From contig OX485803.1 of the NCBI GenBank assembly GCA_950295325.1, positions 24,368,001 to 24,432,000 on the forward strand: 64,000 nucleotides of DNA. The letters are read 5' to 3'. The stretch's first letter is position 1; every line of letters begins with the position of its first letter. This stretch comes from Polytrichum commune. Its lineage: Eukaryota; Streptophyta; Polytrichopsida; Polytrichales; Polytrichaceae. A program made the position numbers and the translations under genes. The notes under the pieces are model-generated. The model ran no database searches, was not told where the DNA came from, and saw only the letters and a list, made by a program, of their open reading frames with translations. Positions 36,208-48,575 of this stretch are shown in pieces.

Positions 36208-37316
36208 GAAATTTACCCGTCAATTTAGAAGAATCTACGGAGTATGTCTCGAAATGGTAAAGAAAGATCGAAAGATCACAACATGTAAACCAGGTTGGAC
36301 TTGAAAACACACGGATCTCAACCATCAACTCAAATGTAGATGAAATTTGGTGAAATAGGGTTTGTATATGCCAACTACACTAACTATGCTAATCTAGTGT
36401 CACTGATTCTAATTGTCTTGCTCAATACTAATTGTGAACCGTGGTATAGTGTCATCAACACTAAATATTAACCCAACATTATTTGTCATTCTTTGTGAAT
36501 TTTTTTGGGGGATTATAGATTCACAGCATTGCAATTATCATCACTTACCAAGTGATTTTTCATCTAAATTTCAACCATCCATGACAATATTCCATCCCAA
36601 ATTGATGACAAAAGAAGGTAGGGTTTGGGCCAATGGACGAACTCATCTATTGCTCACTTATTCATGAGTAGTATCATCTAGAGAGTTACCATAGTGACAT
36701 AAAATACCATATGACATCATATTTAGTGTAGCTCTTCTCTTCCTCTAAAATCTAAACCCACCTACTAAGCTTCCTCTTCATGTAAGAACCTCCTCCCCCT
36801 TCTAAAATTGGTCTTCAATCCTTCGGTGATTGGCACTTGTAGGTTTTTTAAAAATGCTTTAGTGGGGTGCATGAAAGTCTAGCAGCATGTGTCCATGGCC
36901 CTTCACATTCTAATAGGCCACCATAATGTGGTTATGTTGGCGGCTTGTGCTTATGTACATGCAAACACCTACAACTCATTATTATCTAGAATCTAGTTGG
37001 CGATCAGCCTACATGGAAACTCACCCTTAGTATAAGGTGATGGAAAGAGGACATATGAGCGTAAGGTAGATGGGTCTAAATGGTTACCTTTTCTTATTAG
37101 CTCACTTCTCCTAGGGTATGAAACACACTAAATGGTTACCTTTCATGATTAGCTCACTTCTTCTAGGGTATGAAAAACACAATTAGTATGATATGGTTAG
37201 CAAATCTAAATTAAGGCCGTAGCCACTTTCATCATAATTTTCAAAGCTCACATGAATATCTTATCCATTATCAAAGTTAAGATTCTCGTGCTCACTAAAT
37301 GGTCATATAGGTCCCT
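36208..37316 (+). repeat. Tandem segmental duplication, copy B
   Basis: This 1.1-kb segment matches 34325-35996 minus the inserted element. It provides the empty target site of that element near 37026. It contains no gene. Confidence 0.92.
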
Positions 37317-37609
37317 TCAATCAGATCGAGTATGAAACCTAGAATGGTTATCATACTTTGAGCATGTAGTCCAATCTCTTTCAAACACATGTCTTTTTGG
37401 TTTTTGTTCTTGGAGTCACACCTAATCATGTACATTGAAATAAAGGTGTATGTTTAAGGTAGGTAGCTGAATCAGACATGTCTACCTTACATCTCATACA
37501 TCCAACATCAAAACTCGACCCTCTGTAGGTTTGTTGTTGATTCATCCCAAATGACTTGGACTACACTGTTTATCAAAGCCCAACATTTTTCCTTTAAATT
37601 GCACCCATA

Positions 37610-38165
37610 CCCAGACCATGCCCATGAGCAACGACCTATGCCCACCCATGCCCACCCATAGCATGACATGTGCGCACCCATGCCCACCCATGCTATTTAA
37701 ATTGCGCCCATGTATTCAAAAATTGTGTAATGTGCATTACCCGCCTACACCAAGTCTTGGTTGGATTGGACAAATAAAAGGTCGTTCACTATCGTTGGCT
37801 TTTGCCCGGAGCGCTTCTTGGTTAGCGTATTCCCTGCATCCGAGAAGTTTGATTCCGATTTGGAGTTGGATGCAGGGATGCACAAAACCGAACGCGCCAC
37901 GCGCCACATGATGGGGAATGTGGGGGCTCCTTTCACCACAAGAGATATTGAATTTAGCAATGGTATCCAATATGCTTTGCGTTAGCCCATGCTCATCCAT
38001 GAACAATAATATCGAACCCATGCCCACCCATTATAATATCGAACCCATGTCCACCCATGAGCAATAACATCGCAGCCATGCCCACCCATGCCCACCCATG
38101 AACAGTAATATCGCACCCATGCCCACCCGAAACCCATGGGCATGGGTGGGCATGGGCATGGGTAT
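37610..38165. repeat. CCCATGCCCACCCATG minisatellite around a hAT fragment
   Basis: Degenerate repeats of 'cccatgcccacccatg' and 'aacaataatatcgaaccc' occupy 37610-37710 and 37985-38165. Open frames across them are by-products of the repeat. A 75-base piece (37968-38040) also occurs at 44736-44808 inside the pogo element. Confidence 0.85.
37745..37960 (-). pseudogene. hAT transposase C-terminal dimerisation-domain fragment
   Basis: The minus frame contains RVARSVLCIPASNSKSESNF followed by SDAGNTLTKKRSGQKPTIVNDLL. This is the conserved end of hAT transposases ('lA.diLsIPaSsa.sEr.FS.aG..l...Rs.L.p..ve.ll'). Only about 70 codons survive and both sides run into minisatellite. The domain lets transposase monomers pair; this fragment alone cannot transpose. 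No hAT ends were found nearby. Confidence 0.85.
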
Positions 38166-38183
38166 GGGCACCCAATGTAGGGC

Positions 38184-38409
38184 TCTGCTGTTTATGGTAT
38201 TTAGGGTCACTTACTATTTGGAGTTACATTGTGCTATACATTTTTACTATGGATCTCATTTTCCCCCAACAAAGGTCAAAATGGTTGTTTGGACACTATA
38301 CAAACACTAACATCTGTATTGGGTAAAAAAATACATTAACGATAAAAAAAACTACAACAATGTGTATCTCCAAACAGTAAGTGACACTAAATACCATAAA
38401 TGGTGTGGT
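38184..38409. mobile_element. TIR element, 'GGTATTTAGTGTCACTTACT' family
   Basis: Left arm TTTATGGTATTTAGGGTCAC with 'ttactatttggagttaca' faces the complement ending 'agtgacactaaataccataa'. It is about 225 bases and non-coding. The outermost bases have drifted, so the TA target seen in relatives is unclear here. Confidence 0.75.
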
Positions 38410-39824
38410 TTAATTCATGATCTTTAAGGCGGATTCTAGTGTGAAGTTGACTAAACATTAATAACCTTTGGGATGCATACTATTTCAGGGCTTTTATGAT
38501 GGATGAATGAGAGGTGTGCTTGTATGCAACAATACCCTCTCTCTCCTAAAATGGTTACCAAATCCGCATGAAGGCTGTAGCCTATTTTTGGTCACAAGAA
38601 TTTTCATAAAACTCCTCAATGGTTGCGGAACGGTTACGGATTCCAAAGATCCCGCCCTCATTATTTCCGAATATGTGCTTGGGATGCAAGAATGTAGGTG
38701 AAGAGGGTGGTGTCGTCAGTTTTAGTAAAGAATATTGCTTTTCAAACCGAGTGAAGATGTTAATGCTCTATAATATGCAAACAACCAATTCAAGCTTTGT
38801 TGGTAAAAAAATGAGATGTACATGAAAGAGTTATAGCGTTGCGTGGTTCTAAATAGTAAGTGATACTAAACATGATGTTTAGTGTAGTTCCAACCTCCAA
38901 GCCAACCGGTTGAAATGGCTAGAATTCCAAATCAAATTTCAACTAATAGGCGAAATAACATGACCATTTTAGAAGAAATATTGGTACATCAATTATGGTA
39001 TTTAGTGTCACATGCTATTCAGAGTTACGTAGTGCTTTGACTATTTACTGAGCATGTAACATCTTACCAAGTTAGATTAATTGTTTTCTATAATGTTTGG
39101 ACAATCTATTCAATCTTTGTCGATTTAAGAATGGACACCAAGAAGACATTGTTTTTTAAACTTGTTGTGGGCAAGTGGTAACATGATGTTGAGGAAGTAC
39201 TACACTTTTTTTTGCCTAATTAGTGTGGGATATTGTTTGGAGTTACGCATTGAGAGCATCATTTATTACCCAAAGTAATTAGTATGCACACCGAAGAATA
39301 TGATATAATTTAGTTGGTAGGAAAATGATAACGTCATTAAATAATTATGGCAACATGTAACTCCAAATGGTAACCCACACTAATAGGACAATTTGGTGAA
39401 CCGCCACCATCCTTGGGCCCGGGAATAAAGAAAGAAAATAAAACCATATTCAACAATGTTACGTCGACGTGAATGAGGGCATGTTCGTTGAGGTTTGGTT
39501 CAAAAGGGGACCCAAATCCTAGTTTTACTTGAGGTCAATCTGTGCAATCTCAACTGTTGAAAACATGAAAATTGGGACTTATCACCTCGCATGGGGTCCC
39601 AAGTCTTATGTCCCAAGGGTGATGTGGATGCCTGCATGACAACATTTTTTTGGAGGTGAGATTTGGAACTTATGTTGAGAGTTGGTAGAACAACCAAAAA
39701 ATAGGTCAATTTGCAAAGCCAATCATGCATACCACTAATCTAAATCGGCTAAGTCCCCTCAAGTGTTGGTTTATACACCCTCTATCTCAACTTATCAAAT
39801 GTTTCGCCTTGTTCAAGGTTGTTA
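38410..39824. other. Gene-free stretch with MITE fragments
   Basis: 38845-38886 is a right end of the 'TAGTGTCACTTACT' family. 38985-39390 carries a diverged pair of its arms ('atggtatttagtgtcacatg' and 'aactccaaatggtaacccac'). The rest holds nothing recognisable. Confidence 0.5.
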
Positions 39825-39827
39825 TAA

Positions 39828-40325
39828 GGGCCACTTCACACACGAGACTGAGAGCCCGTGGCCATTACACTTCAAGCACTCTCATTGGTGGAAAAGGCGG
39901 AGCCGGTCCAAGTTCACTTCACACTAGCTTGAGGGACCAACGGAGTCTGTGAATGCAAGATGGATGTAAAGTCTACATGGATTCCTACATGGCTTCAAAC
40001 GGATCATGTTTCATGGTCACTTGGATTATTTTCAAAAACCACCTCTTGGAAGTAGGCCTAACACAAAACCAAGAGACCACAACAATTTGAACACTCACAA
40101 CCGTTGATTTGTTCTATTTTATCATGTACAAGGACCCTCATGAATAGAAATTCATTGAAATAGCAGTAGGTTGAGGACCCGGTCACATATGACTTCACAT
40201 TACACTTGAGGGTCCGTGACCACACGACATGATTTTGGAGGTGTGTTGGGACGGCCTTTGGACACTTTCTTTTGGGCTCTCGAAATTTCACGGTCACGGC
40301 TCTTGGCTCGTGTGTGAAGTGGCCC
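39828..40325 (+). mobile_element. 498-bp TIR element, 'CTTCACACACGAG' subfamily
   Basis: Termini GGGCCACTTCACACACGAG and CTCGTGTGTGAAGTGGCCC are perfect inverted repeats with TAA on each side. It is related to 28514-28855 and to truncated pieces at 51749 and 55063. No coding capacity. Confidence 0.93.
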
Positions 40326-40663
40326 TAAGGGTATGGGCTACTTGTTGATATGGGGGCTCTATACCTCAAGGGAACAATGTTGGTTCTATGGGTGTCAAAT
40401 TGTACATAGTCATGACATAACAAAATTTGCTATCAATGAGGGAGGGGGAACTCTATCCTCTATTCTTACGTTGTTTTTGAAACACACCACAATGAGTTTA
40501 TTAATATCAATAAAGGGCCACACACTAAATCCGGCATTGAGGGCATATATCATTGTGAGTGTTAAAAAAAAAGGGCATCTACACCACTGCCGCCGCAATT
40601 TACTTCAATATGTACTCTAAATAGAGGCGGAGGGGCTTGTAAGTACTAGGGGGTAGGGGCCTT

Positions 40664-41176
40664 ATGCCCCCTCCCCACTTGACATTAGCAAATAACCAAA
40701 GACTTCCCTAAAACCCGGGTAAAGCTCCCTCGGTTATAACGGACACGTCCGGCTATCCCAATGCACCTACAAGAACTTGCTCCGGAGATTTCCAAGTAGA
40801 TTTTAGTGTAGTAGCTTTCACACATGTTCATTGCTTTATCTACCAACCAGTGAATGTTGGATAGTTTTTGTCCCATCCCCAAATGCCTTAATACTTACCA
40901 TCGGTTTTTGTTGATGGAGCTCCTCATGCCCTCATAGCTAAGACTAAAAGCAACCAATCACAAGAGCGGGAGGCAACACTTTTAGAGGTCCTACATTCTT
41001 GCCTCATGTCTAGGTACCGATGGGAGGGTCGGTAGTTTTAGCTTAAAACCTCCACTTTTAAGCCATGCCACATCATTTGCCAACTAGGCTTGGCACTAGA
41101 TAATGTCGATGGTGTGAACGCTCATTTTTAAGAACCCACTTTTAGGCTTAGCTAATGTCAAGTGGGGAGGGGGCAT
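40664..41176. mobile_element. 513-bp TIR element with CCCCCTCCCC ends
   Basis: Arms ATGCCCCCTCCCCACTTGAC(ATTAGC) and their perfect complement enclose 513 bases. The flanks show no convincing target duplication, so the superfamily is open. A partial copy lies at 50367-50570. No coding capacity. Confidence 0.85.
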
Positions 41177-41232
41177 GAGAGGTGGAGACACCACCGCTTT
41201 GATACCAATTTCTACTCTAATTATAATAGCTA

Positions 41233-41452
41233 CACTAAATATGATACTTGGTGTCACTTACTATTTGGATTTACACAATGCTATATCTTTTCTTTACAAC
41301 TGATGTAATTTTTTACCCAATAAAGTTGTTAAATTTCTATAATGTTCAAACCACCGATTTCACATTTGTTGGTAAAATACAAGATGTACAGTAAATAGAT
41401 TTAGCATAGCGTGATTCCAAATAGTAAGTGACACTAAATATCATATTTAGTG
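41233..41452. mobile_element. 220-bp MITE, 'CACTAAATA' family, TA target
   Basis: The ends CACTAAATATGATACTTGG and its complement ending ATTTAGTG are flanked by TA. Interior is AT-rich and non-coding. Close relatives are at 38184 and 48576, with a longer one at 46512. Confidence 0.9.
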
Positions 41453-41454
41453 TA

Positions 41455-43173
41455 ATGTACCAATCCCAAAATGTGTGAGACAACAATTAATGTATTAATA
41501 TCGACAAATGAACCATGTAAAGGTTTAATGAAAAAGCTAGGAGTGTTAGGGAGTGTAGAGCACTTTGTAGCATTGAATGATGTTTTCTTTTTTCTTTTCT
41601 TTTTTTCTTTCAGGATGGATGGCCTATAATCGCACATCAAATAGAGTGCTCTCTTTATTGTAGTTTAAAAAAAAATTATGTTGATTAGTACAAAGATAAG
41701 TGTGATGAGGTGCGGCGGTGACCATTATGCTTCCGCTCCCTCTAAAGTGGTGGTGGAGGAAGATGTGGTGGTTGCAGTGGAGATGCTTTAAGGCATGATC
41801 AACTTTCATTAAATGTGACAGAAGTCACATGTATAAATGACATCATTGGCGTATTTCATTTTTTAACAAACTCCTCATGATACGAGAAATCATACACATT
41901 ACTAATTCTCAAGTAGGGAGAGCTCAAGTAGCTCACATGTATTGATCTATGTACATGAAATATTTCAACCACAACCTTTGCATAATGTCCATGAGCATAT
42001 TAATGTGACCCGATGAACAACTTGAGTAGATGGATGTCTGAAAACCACATTAAACTCATCATCCACACTCCAATTATGTAGTACATAGCTCTTTACACAA
42101 GACTGCATAGTCTACCAACATACAAATGTAAAGATCTATAGACATTGGATAAGTACACCGTTTTGTTGATTTATTTTTACTTACTATTTGGAGCCACATG
42201 GTGTTATATATTTATAACTCTAATGACTTTAACTTTGCAAGACTCAACGAGGACCGCTTAAGTGCGTATCTCACCAAACGACATTGTTCACAAAGTGACA
42301 CTACTAGATTATATTTTTGTAAGGAATGTGGGCCACAATCAAACATTGGTTTTACGCAAACCCCCAACTTGAGTGTTATATAACATGGCTTGTAGTCAAG
42401 AACGGACATAAAAAAAGAAGACACATGTTATGATGAGATTGGACTATGTGCTCAAATTTAAAACAACATTCTAAATTCAATAGTTAACACAATTGAAAAG
42501 ACATATGTGATAGCTTAAAAAATATTTGTTTGCTTTTTTTTAATACATTGATCACTTTTGAAATTTGCATCTCAACACCGGTTTTGACACTCAAAACACC
42601 AATGATCTTGATTCACAAGTTTCTAACCGGGATGAGATACTTCACAATCCCATTTAATGGCCAAAAGTGTTCTTCATGTCTTGCATACCTTTGTTACACA
42701 CTTGAATTTGAAAGGCGAGCTTTCCCTCCTCCTTGGATGGCTTTGGGAAGTTGGGATGACCATGGTCTCATTCCCGATGGAATTGCCCTCTAATAAGGCT
42801 TGTGGGAACCTTGTGTTCCCACAATGCTCTTTGTCCTCCTATGTTTCGGGGATTCCCGCACTTTGGGTGGTGCAATGGTTCCCGGTGATGTTCCCACTTG
42901 GGTTTTTTGTATTCTAAGGAGATGAATCATCGTCACCTTTTAATCATGGAGGCCGAGCTCCAAATGCTTCAAACAACACTATTGCTTATTAATGAGTGGT
43001 AGGTAGGCATGGGAGTCATTCATGGGACCAAAAATCAATACCTCGCGCCCAAAATAACTTGCATTTGACTTTGACTCTCCAAGTCTCATTGCAATTGTAA
43101 AGAAGTATTCATCTTGCTAGCTTCACTTATTTTATTGATATTGTAGGTGATTAGCAAGTTTAATATTTGCTAG
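41455..43173. other. Gene-free stretch
   Basis: A left-end fragment of the 'CACTAAATA' MITE family is visible near 42175-42215 ('ttactatttggagccacat'). Small open frames elsewhere have no recognisable motif. Confidence 0.45.
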
Positions 43174-44996
43174 TACACCCTAACCTTGATAATGTCACAC
43201 CCTCCGTTTCACCAAAAAGTGTGATATAAACAAGGTGTGACATACTTGATAATGTCACATTTTGTGCATAATGTGATATTATCAAAAAAATGTAGAAAAT
43301 CAAAATATAATTACAATTTTAAAAAAATTAACAAATACGAGACTTCAATGTTTTTGAATGTAAAATCTAATTCAAAATTGTGAATAACAACAAGAACACA
43401 TCATAATGTGTCATTGAGATAAGGTAAAGACCTCTCACTAGAGACAAAGAAGCTTCTAATGTCACATTGTTTTGTTGATGTTAAATGTGCAACACCAATT
43501 CTAATGAGTTTGTCATGGATTTTTTCCATTTCTAACAACTCATGAGTGCTGAAAATCTGAGAACCTTGGCTAGCCATAAAATTCAAAACATCTTTAGCAT
43601 ATTTTTGTGCATCGCTTAGCTTCACTACTTTAGACTCATCATCACTGCTATCAACAATCAATGGGTCCACTTCCATGGAATCAAGAACATGTTCGCCATC
43701 TTGCACTAATTGCACAAGCTCCTGAGTAGAAAATTCCACCTCAAAATCATCTTCACCTTCCATGTTTATGTACTCCAAAGGACAAAGCTTTTCTACAGGC
43801 TTGCCTTCAACATCCAAACCCAAATTTAATGCGGCGATGAGTCTACCCAATTCCAAAGTTGCTTCCTCCATTTTGGACTTCATACGTTCATCAAGGTTGT
43901 TTATATCTGCATTCCACTCTGCAGGCAATATGGCGGACTTTCTCCAACAATTTCTAATGGTTTGATCATCTAATTCATGCCATGCCGCCACACACCGTAG
44001 CATAGCTTGAAATACATCAACATTCAATTTCCCCAAATCTTCATTTGAGTTGTTATCAATTTGTTGCAAAGTCCAAGCAACAAGCTTGCGCTTATAACAC
44101 ATTTTGAATGCTGCAATCACTCCTTGATCCAAAGGCTGAACAATTGAAGTCACATTTGGTGGAAGGAACAAGATAGTGATATGGGAGAGTACAAAAGCAT
44201 TAAATCCATCTATAACTTTCTTGACCTCACCATGAATATCATGGCTTCCTGCATTATCCATAATAATGCAAATCTTTCTGTCTTTCAATGCCATTCTTCG
44301 GTTCTCACTCTTCACCCAATGTGTAAAAACATCACCATTCATCCAGGTTGAATTGTTAGAATAATAGTGTATTGTCCTATTTGGATCAAAATTCCGAGGA
44401 AAGCATCTGGGACGCACTGCTTTGTGAATGAAAACAAGCTTCAATCGCTCCTTCCCTGAGATATTAGTGCAAAGCCCCAATGTCACACGGTCCTTCTTTT
44501 TCTTATTTCCTTTCGCGTTCCCAGTATTCAAAGTCTTATAAGGAGAGGCTCTATAATACAAACCTGTCTCATCAAAATTGAAGATGTCTTCTGGATCATA
44601 TTTCTTCAATATGAATGGGATCTTTGCCATGGCCAATGCAACTCCAACTCCATCTGCATCTCCACTTTCTCCATGCAGATAATTGAAATTACACAAGGCA
44701 TCCCACTATGCCGAAAGCATTGAATGAGAGCTCATTGAATGACCCCCAATATGCTTTGCTTTAGCCCATGCTCACCCATGAACAATAATATCGAACCCAT
44801 GCCCACCCATACAATCCATCCATACTTGATATTATCACATTTACACTACGGATTTTGGAAAAAAATAATGACATTATCAAGGGTGATAGGGATAATAACG
44901 AGGGAGTTTTACATTATGAAAATTGGTTTCAAACTTTTAGGTGACAATATCAAGGTGTTCTATTAACAAGGGTGACATTATCAAGGTTAGACTGTA
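43174..44996 (-). mobile_element. pogo/Tigger-type DNA transposon, N-terminally deleted
   Basis: The ends TACACCCTAACCTTGATAAT and ATTATCAAGGTTAGACTGTA are inverted repeats with TA at their outer edges, giving 1.82 kb. Subterminal copies of 'ttgataatgtcac' recur on both sides. The interior carries one long minus-strand transposase frame. The right 300 bases contain a 75-base piece shared with 37968-38040 where the N-terminal part of the gene should be. Confidence 0.9.
43401..44696 (-). CDS. pogo-type transposase, DDE domain open, N-terminus missing
   Basis: The open frame encodes about 430 residues of the DDE superfamily endonuclease domain used by pogo, Tigger, Jerky and CENP-B relatives. 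The acidic residues fall in NFDETGL, CIIMDNAGSH and NVTSIVQPLDQGVI, in the expected order and spacing. These enzymes cut at the element's ends and insert at TA. An acidic C-terminal tail (about residues 335-365) follows. The usual N-terminal CENP-B-type helix-turn-helix DNA-binding half, some 130-150 residues, is absent. The frame opens with TTG after a stop and no ATG occurs before the first catalytic motif, so the frame may be spliced to a lost exon or be inactive. The absence of stops over 1.3 kb suggests recent decay. Confidence 0.9.
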   Translation of the reverse strand: MCNFNYLHGESGDADGVGVALAMAKIPFILKKYDPEDIFNFDETGLYYRASPYKTLNTGNAKGNKKKKDRVTLGLCTNISGKERLKLVFIHKAVRPRCFPRNFDPNRTIHYYSNNSTWMNGDVFTHWVKSENRRMALKDRKICIIMDNAGSHDIHGEVKKVIDGFNAFVLSHITILFLPPNVTSIVQPLDQGVIAAFKMCYKRKLVAWTLQQIDNNSNEDLGKLNVDVFQAMLRCVAAWHELDDQTIRNCWRKSAILPAEWNADINNLDERMKSKMEEATLELGRLIAALNLGLDVEGKPVEKLCPLEYINMEGEDDFEVEFSTQELVQLVQDGEHVLDSMEVDPLIVDSSDDESKVVKLSDAQKYAKDVLNFMASQGSQIFSTHELLEMEKIHDKLIRIGVAHLTSTKQCDIRSFFVSSERSLPYLNDTL

Positions 44997-46509
44997 TTGG
45001 CAACCTACTTGACCTAAGGTTTTGTTTGTCTCATGCAGTAAGGGTCACATTTTGGTGTCAAAATGCTAATTTTTGAGGTGATACATGACATTTGTGGATG
45101 TTCTAACCAATAATAAAGTCACATGCGACACTCTGCTCAAATTTTGAGTTAATTTGCGTGGAGCTTGCTAATCACTTATGGTATGGTTTTTGGCTCAATG
45201 TTTATCGTTTGGCAAAGCTTTTGAAATGATGCATTGCTGAGGAGAAGTGAGAAGATACTCACATGCACACATGAACAGAGTGGATCGGGTGATGTATTTA
45301 GTTGAACTAAAAGAAGCATGACAATAGTATAGCCACCAAAACTGCACGACTACTGTTTGGAGGCCTTTCCTATGGTTTCGAAGATGTTCTATCCACTCCA
45401 AGAGTCCAAATATGGTATTATATGCACAACTTTTTCTACAAACTCCCAAGAGAACCATTTTTGCTTGGCCTGTGCTAATGAAACTATGTATAGCATGCGG
45501 TACAATCCACCTCTCATGGTGCAACTTGCAAGTATCTCACAAGTTCTCATTTGAAGCCATCTTGTGGAATGCGACCACATTGTGTGGTAGGTCACCCTTC
45601 ACCATTGCAAGACGCTACCTACTATAGTTGACTAGTTCAAGAAATACTTGCAAATGTTTTAGGTGATTTGGGAAAAAAAAATGCAAGTTTCAAGATTTGG
45701 TATCACACACACTAATTGGGATAATGAGTGCAGTTGAGAGTTGATCATATGTCTTTAAATTGTAATTAAAGGCCCATGAACACACCTATTTCACAATTAA
45801 TTTTTAGAATTCGGCCTAGGTATGGATGAGTGTCATGGACCCTCAATCAATTCCATGTCCATCTGTCTTGGCTATAGTGTAAAAGTCACTATCATCATAT
45901 GCAATCGTCATATGTCGGTGAAAGATAAATGAAAACATATTATTGTGGTAGATTTGCAGATTTTGTAGTGTAAAAACTCCTTAGAATCACGGCCCTAAAT
46001 AAGAACCTATAACATCTTACCTAGTCATCATGAGAAGCATTGATGTGGGATTAACATGGTTAACCCAATAAGAATGTGCAAACAAGGTCATCATCTTATG
46101 TGCCGATTGGATTTCGGCGGAACATTCCATTAACTTCTCCAATACATGATATCTATCTATTTTTTAAATCAAGATTTGCCAAACTATCTATCACCTATGA
46201 TACACTTTGTATCATATTTAGTGCTACCTACTAGGTATTTGGAACCATGCAATGTTATAGTTACTTTATTTAAGATTTAATGGTTTTAAAAAAAAACACA
46301 AACATCATGTAGATTGAACAATGTAGAACAAAGAGGAGTTTCTTTAGTAAAAATGTATATGGTCTAAGTAGTCCAAAATTAAAACTCTGTAAGTCCAAAG
46401 AAGAAGTGACACTAGCCAATTAAAAAGGTACCATAGACACTGTTGGTTGAAACCTTGAAAGGTGCCTTTTGTCATGTGAGGGCCTGTCTTTTGGAGGTAT
46501 ATAAAGGAC
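44997..46509. other. Gene-free stretch, possible non-LTR element remnant
   Basis: Minus-strand frames at 45195-45600 contain HAIHSFI, QAKQKW and WEFVEKVVHIIPYL, loosely like the zinc-binding end of non-LTR reverse transcriptases ('H.f..CP.a..vW'). The cysteines are not clearly placed, so the call is weak. A stray MITE arm is near 46206-46250. Confidence 0.35.
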
Positions 46510-46511
46510 TA

Positions 46512-47202
46512 CACCGTTTATGGTATTTAGTGTCACATGCATAATAGTGTCACTTACCCTATTTTGAGGTGTATGTTAGGTTACGCTGATGATTAAGAAC
46601 CACTCACCATAAGTGTCGTCTCATGACACTTGGCATTCAAGTGTGTTTAATAATGTCATGAGGTGCATGCCTATGATACACAATGGTCTACAAGTTGACT
46701 AAAATGTAAACACATGACACTTGTCATTAGTATGCTCAAAAATATCTTTCCCTTGCTACTAAAACACAAGACTATCATCTAAAGTTAACCTAATGTGCTA
46801 CTCTAAATGCCATAATGTATATATATTTTTTCACTTAATGAAGGTACTTATGAACATGGTATATGTGAAATGTCACATTCACATGTGACATTTTTTTTTT
46901 CAAGACTGACTCAATTTCTAGTCTTGTGGAATGTATTTGAACTTTGGAAAAAGGTGTAGTTGATGAAACTTGTGTAGTTGGCAAAAGCTACCTCCAAAGA
47001 CCAATTCAAGCCAACCTTCCTTGCATTTGAGAAAACGACATATATGATATTTTACATGCCATGTGATGTTTTCGTGAATGCCATGTTTATGTTGACGAAT
47101 GGAATCATATTGGCAATTGGTGGCTGTGACACTTTTAGACCTAGGCATCTAGTTTAGGCCGTTCGCAAATATTGTATGTGACATTAAATACCATAAACGG
47201 TG
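46512..47202. mobile_element. 691-bp TIR element with CACCGTTTATGG ends, TA target
   Basis: Termini CACCGTTTATGGTATTTAG and CTAAATACCATAAACGGTG-type arms (one base changed) are flanked by TA. The 'TAGTGTCAC' arm is shared with the 220-bp MITEs, but this copy is three times longer. A minus frame at 46918-47148 has no recognised motif. Confidence 0.85.
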
Positions 47203-47204
47203 TA

Positions 47205-48573
47205 GTATGGGGTTCTTGGCCCTTTACACCCATGCACACAACCCATCACTTTAATGTGATCCTCCCACCTTTCCGGAACAATGGGGCAATGGCCTCACCA
47301 CCATCACCATGTCTTCCATTGTAGATAGATCAACCCTTATTATTTTTAATATTTTAATAATAGGCTTGGCTACATGTTGAGTCCAAAAGAAGCCAAGGTG
47401 ACAATTTTTATAATTTTTGTGGACTTTAGGGTGGCTACATTTAGATGAAGTAAAATGAGTACTTGGCAAATGCATAGAACCTATGTCTCAATTATGTGGC
47501 GACTTCTCTTTATAGATGAAGAACTCCAAGGTTACACGTATGCTTGGATAAGGTGAAGAATAACACCACTTATAAAATAATAAGCAAATTAATGGCCCCA
47601 TCTTTATATTCATAGTTTAGATGTGGCCACACACTCCAAAAACTAAGGGGAAGTTGAATATTAGGTATTGAAACTGAACAAGCCCATTGAATAGATTGCA
47701 TTGCCCCCTTCATTGCACCCAAATTGAACCATATTGCACACATATAAGATGATCAACAATAAAACATCATACACATGAAGTACCTACTTCATTTCTACAC
47801 CCAAAAAGACTGGACCAAGATTGACCACTCAAAGAAGAAAATACACCTAGAATGAAAATCATTGCTTAAAGAGACCACTCATACAAATCATACAAGCACA
47901 AATAGGCAAGGAGGGAGGTTGGCCTTTGCATTAGTAAAATTGGATCAACGTATCCAATTGTGCCACTAGTAGGTATCAATATGTCTTACTCAAAACTGAA
48001 CTCTCAATTCTATACAACTTGAATTCCACTCCTCCCCTTCATGAATTAGAACCTCATCATAAGGGAGATCGTCAAGGTTGAATTGCCTTTGGAAATACGT
48101 ATCCATTACAAGCCCCAAACGAGAATCTCCACAAGCCACCTCCAAGCACCACCAATGCGCTCCACTCCGAAAGTTGAAATCTGAAACCCAAAATTCTTGA
48201 ACTCCATTACAACCAAAATGTTGCGCCCTTAACTGGCACTAAAGGAACAAAGAGGCTACAAGGTATAAGGTGAGAGAGCTGGAAAATGACGAAGAAAGTG
48301 GCGACACCACTCACCCTACTCAACCTAGCTGATGTGAGCCATTGGATGGGAGGAATGAGCTTCATTCACGGTTCCCAATGCTCATTGCCTACTCTCAATA
48401 ATGAAGCTTAGTGATAGTTCTTGATTTTTAGGTGACTCCACTTCACCCATGTGAAGCTAGTTGGCGCCACCACTTAGCTACAAAGAGTGGAGGTGGCACC
48501 TTAGAAGGAAAATAATCTTATCTTTTTTTAAAATATGCATGTAACTCAATACACTTCACCATAGCACAATGAC
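47205..48573. other. Gene-free stretch
   Basis: Nothing recognisable was seen. Open frames are short and their translated sequences have no conserved motif. Confidence 0.45.
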
Positions 48574-48575
48574 TA

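Noticed and set aside
37618-38310. Several open frames in the CCCATGCCCACC region
   Set aside because: They arise from the short tandem repeat, except the hAT-like minus frame.
45195-45600. Non-LTR retrotransposon zinc-binding domain
   Set aside because: The resemblance is loose and the cysteine pattern is not clear, so it is only noted as a possibility.
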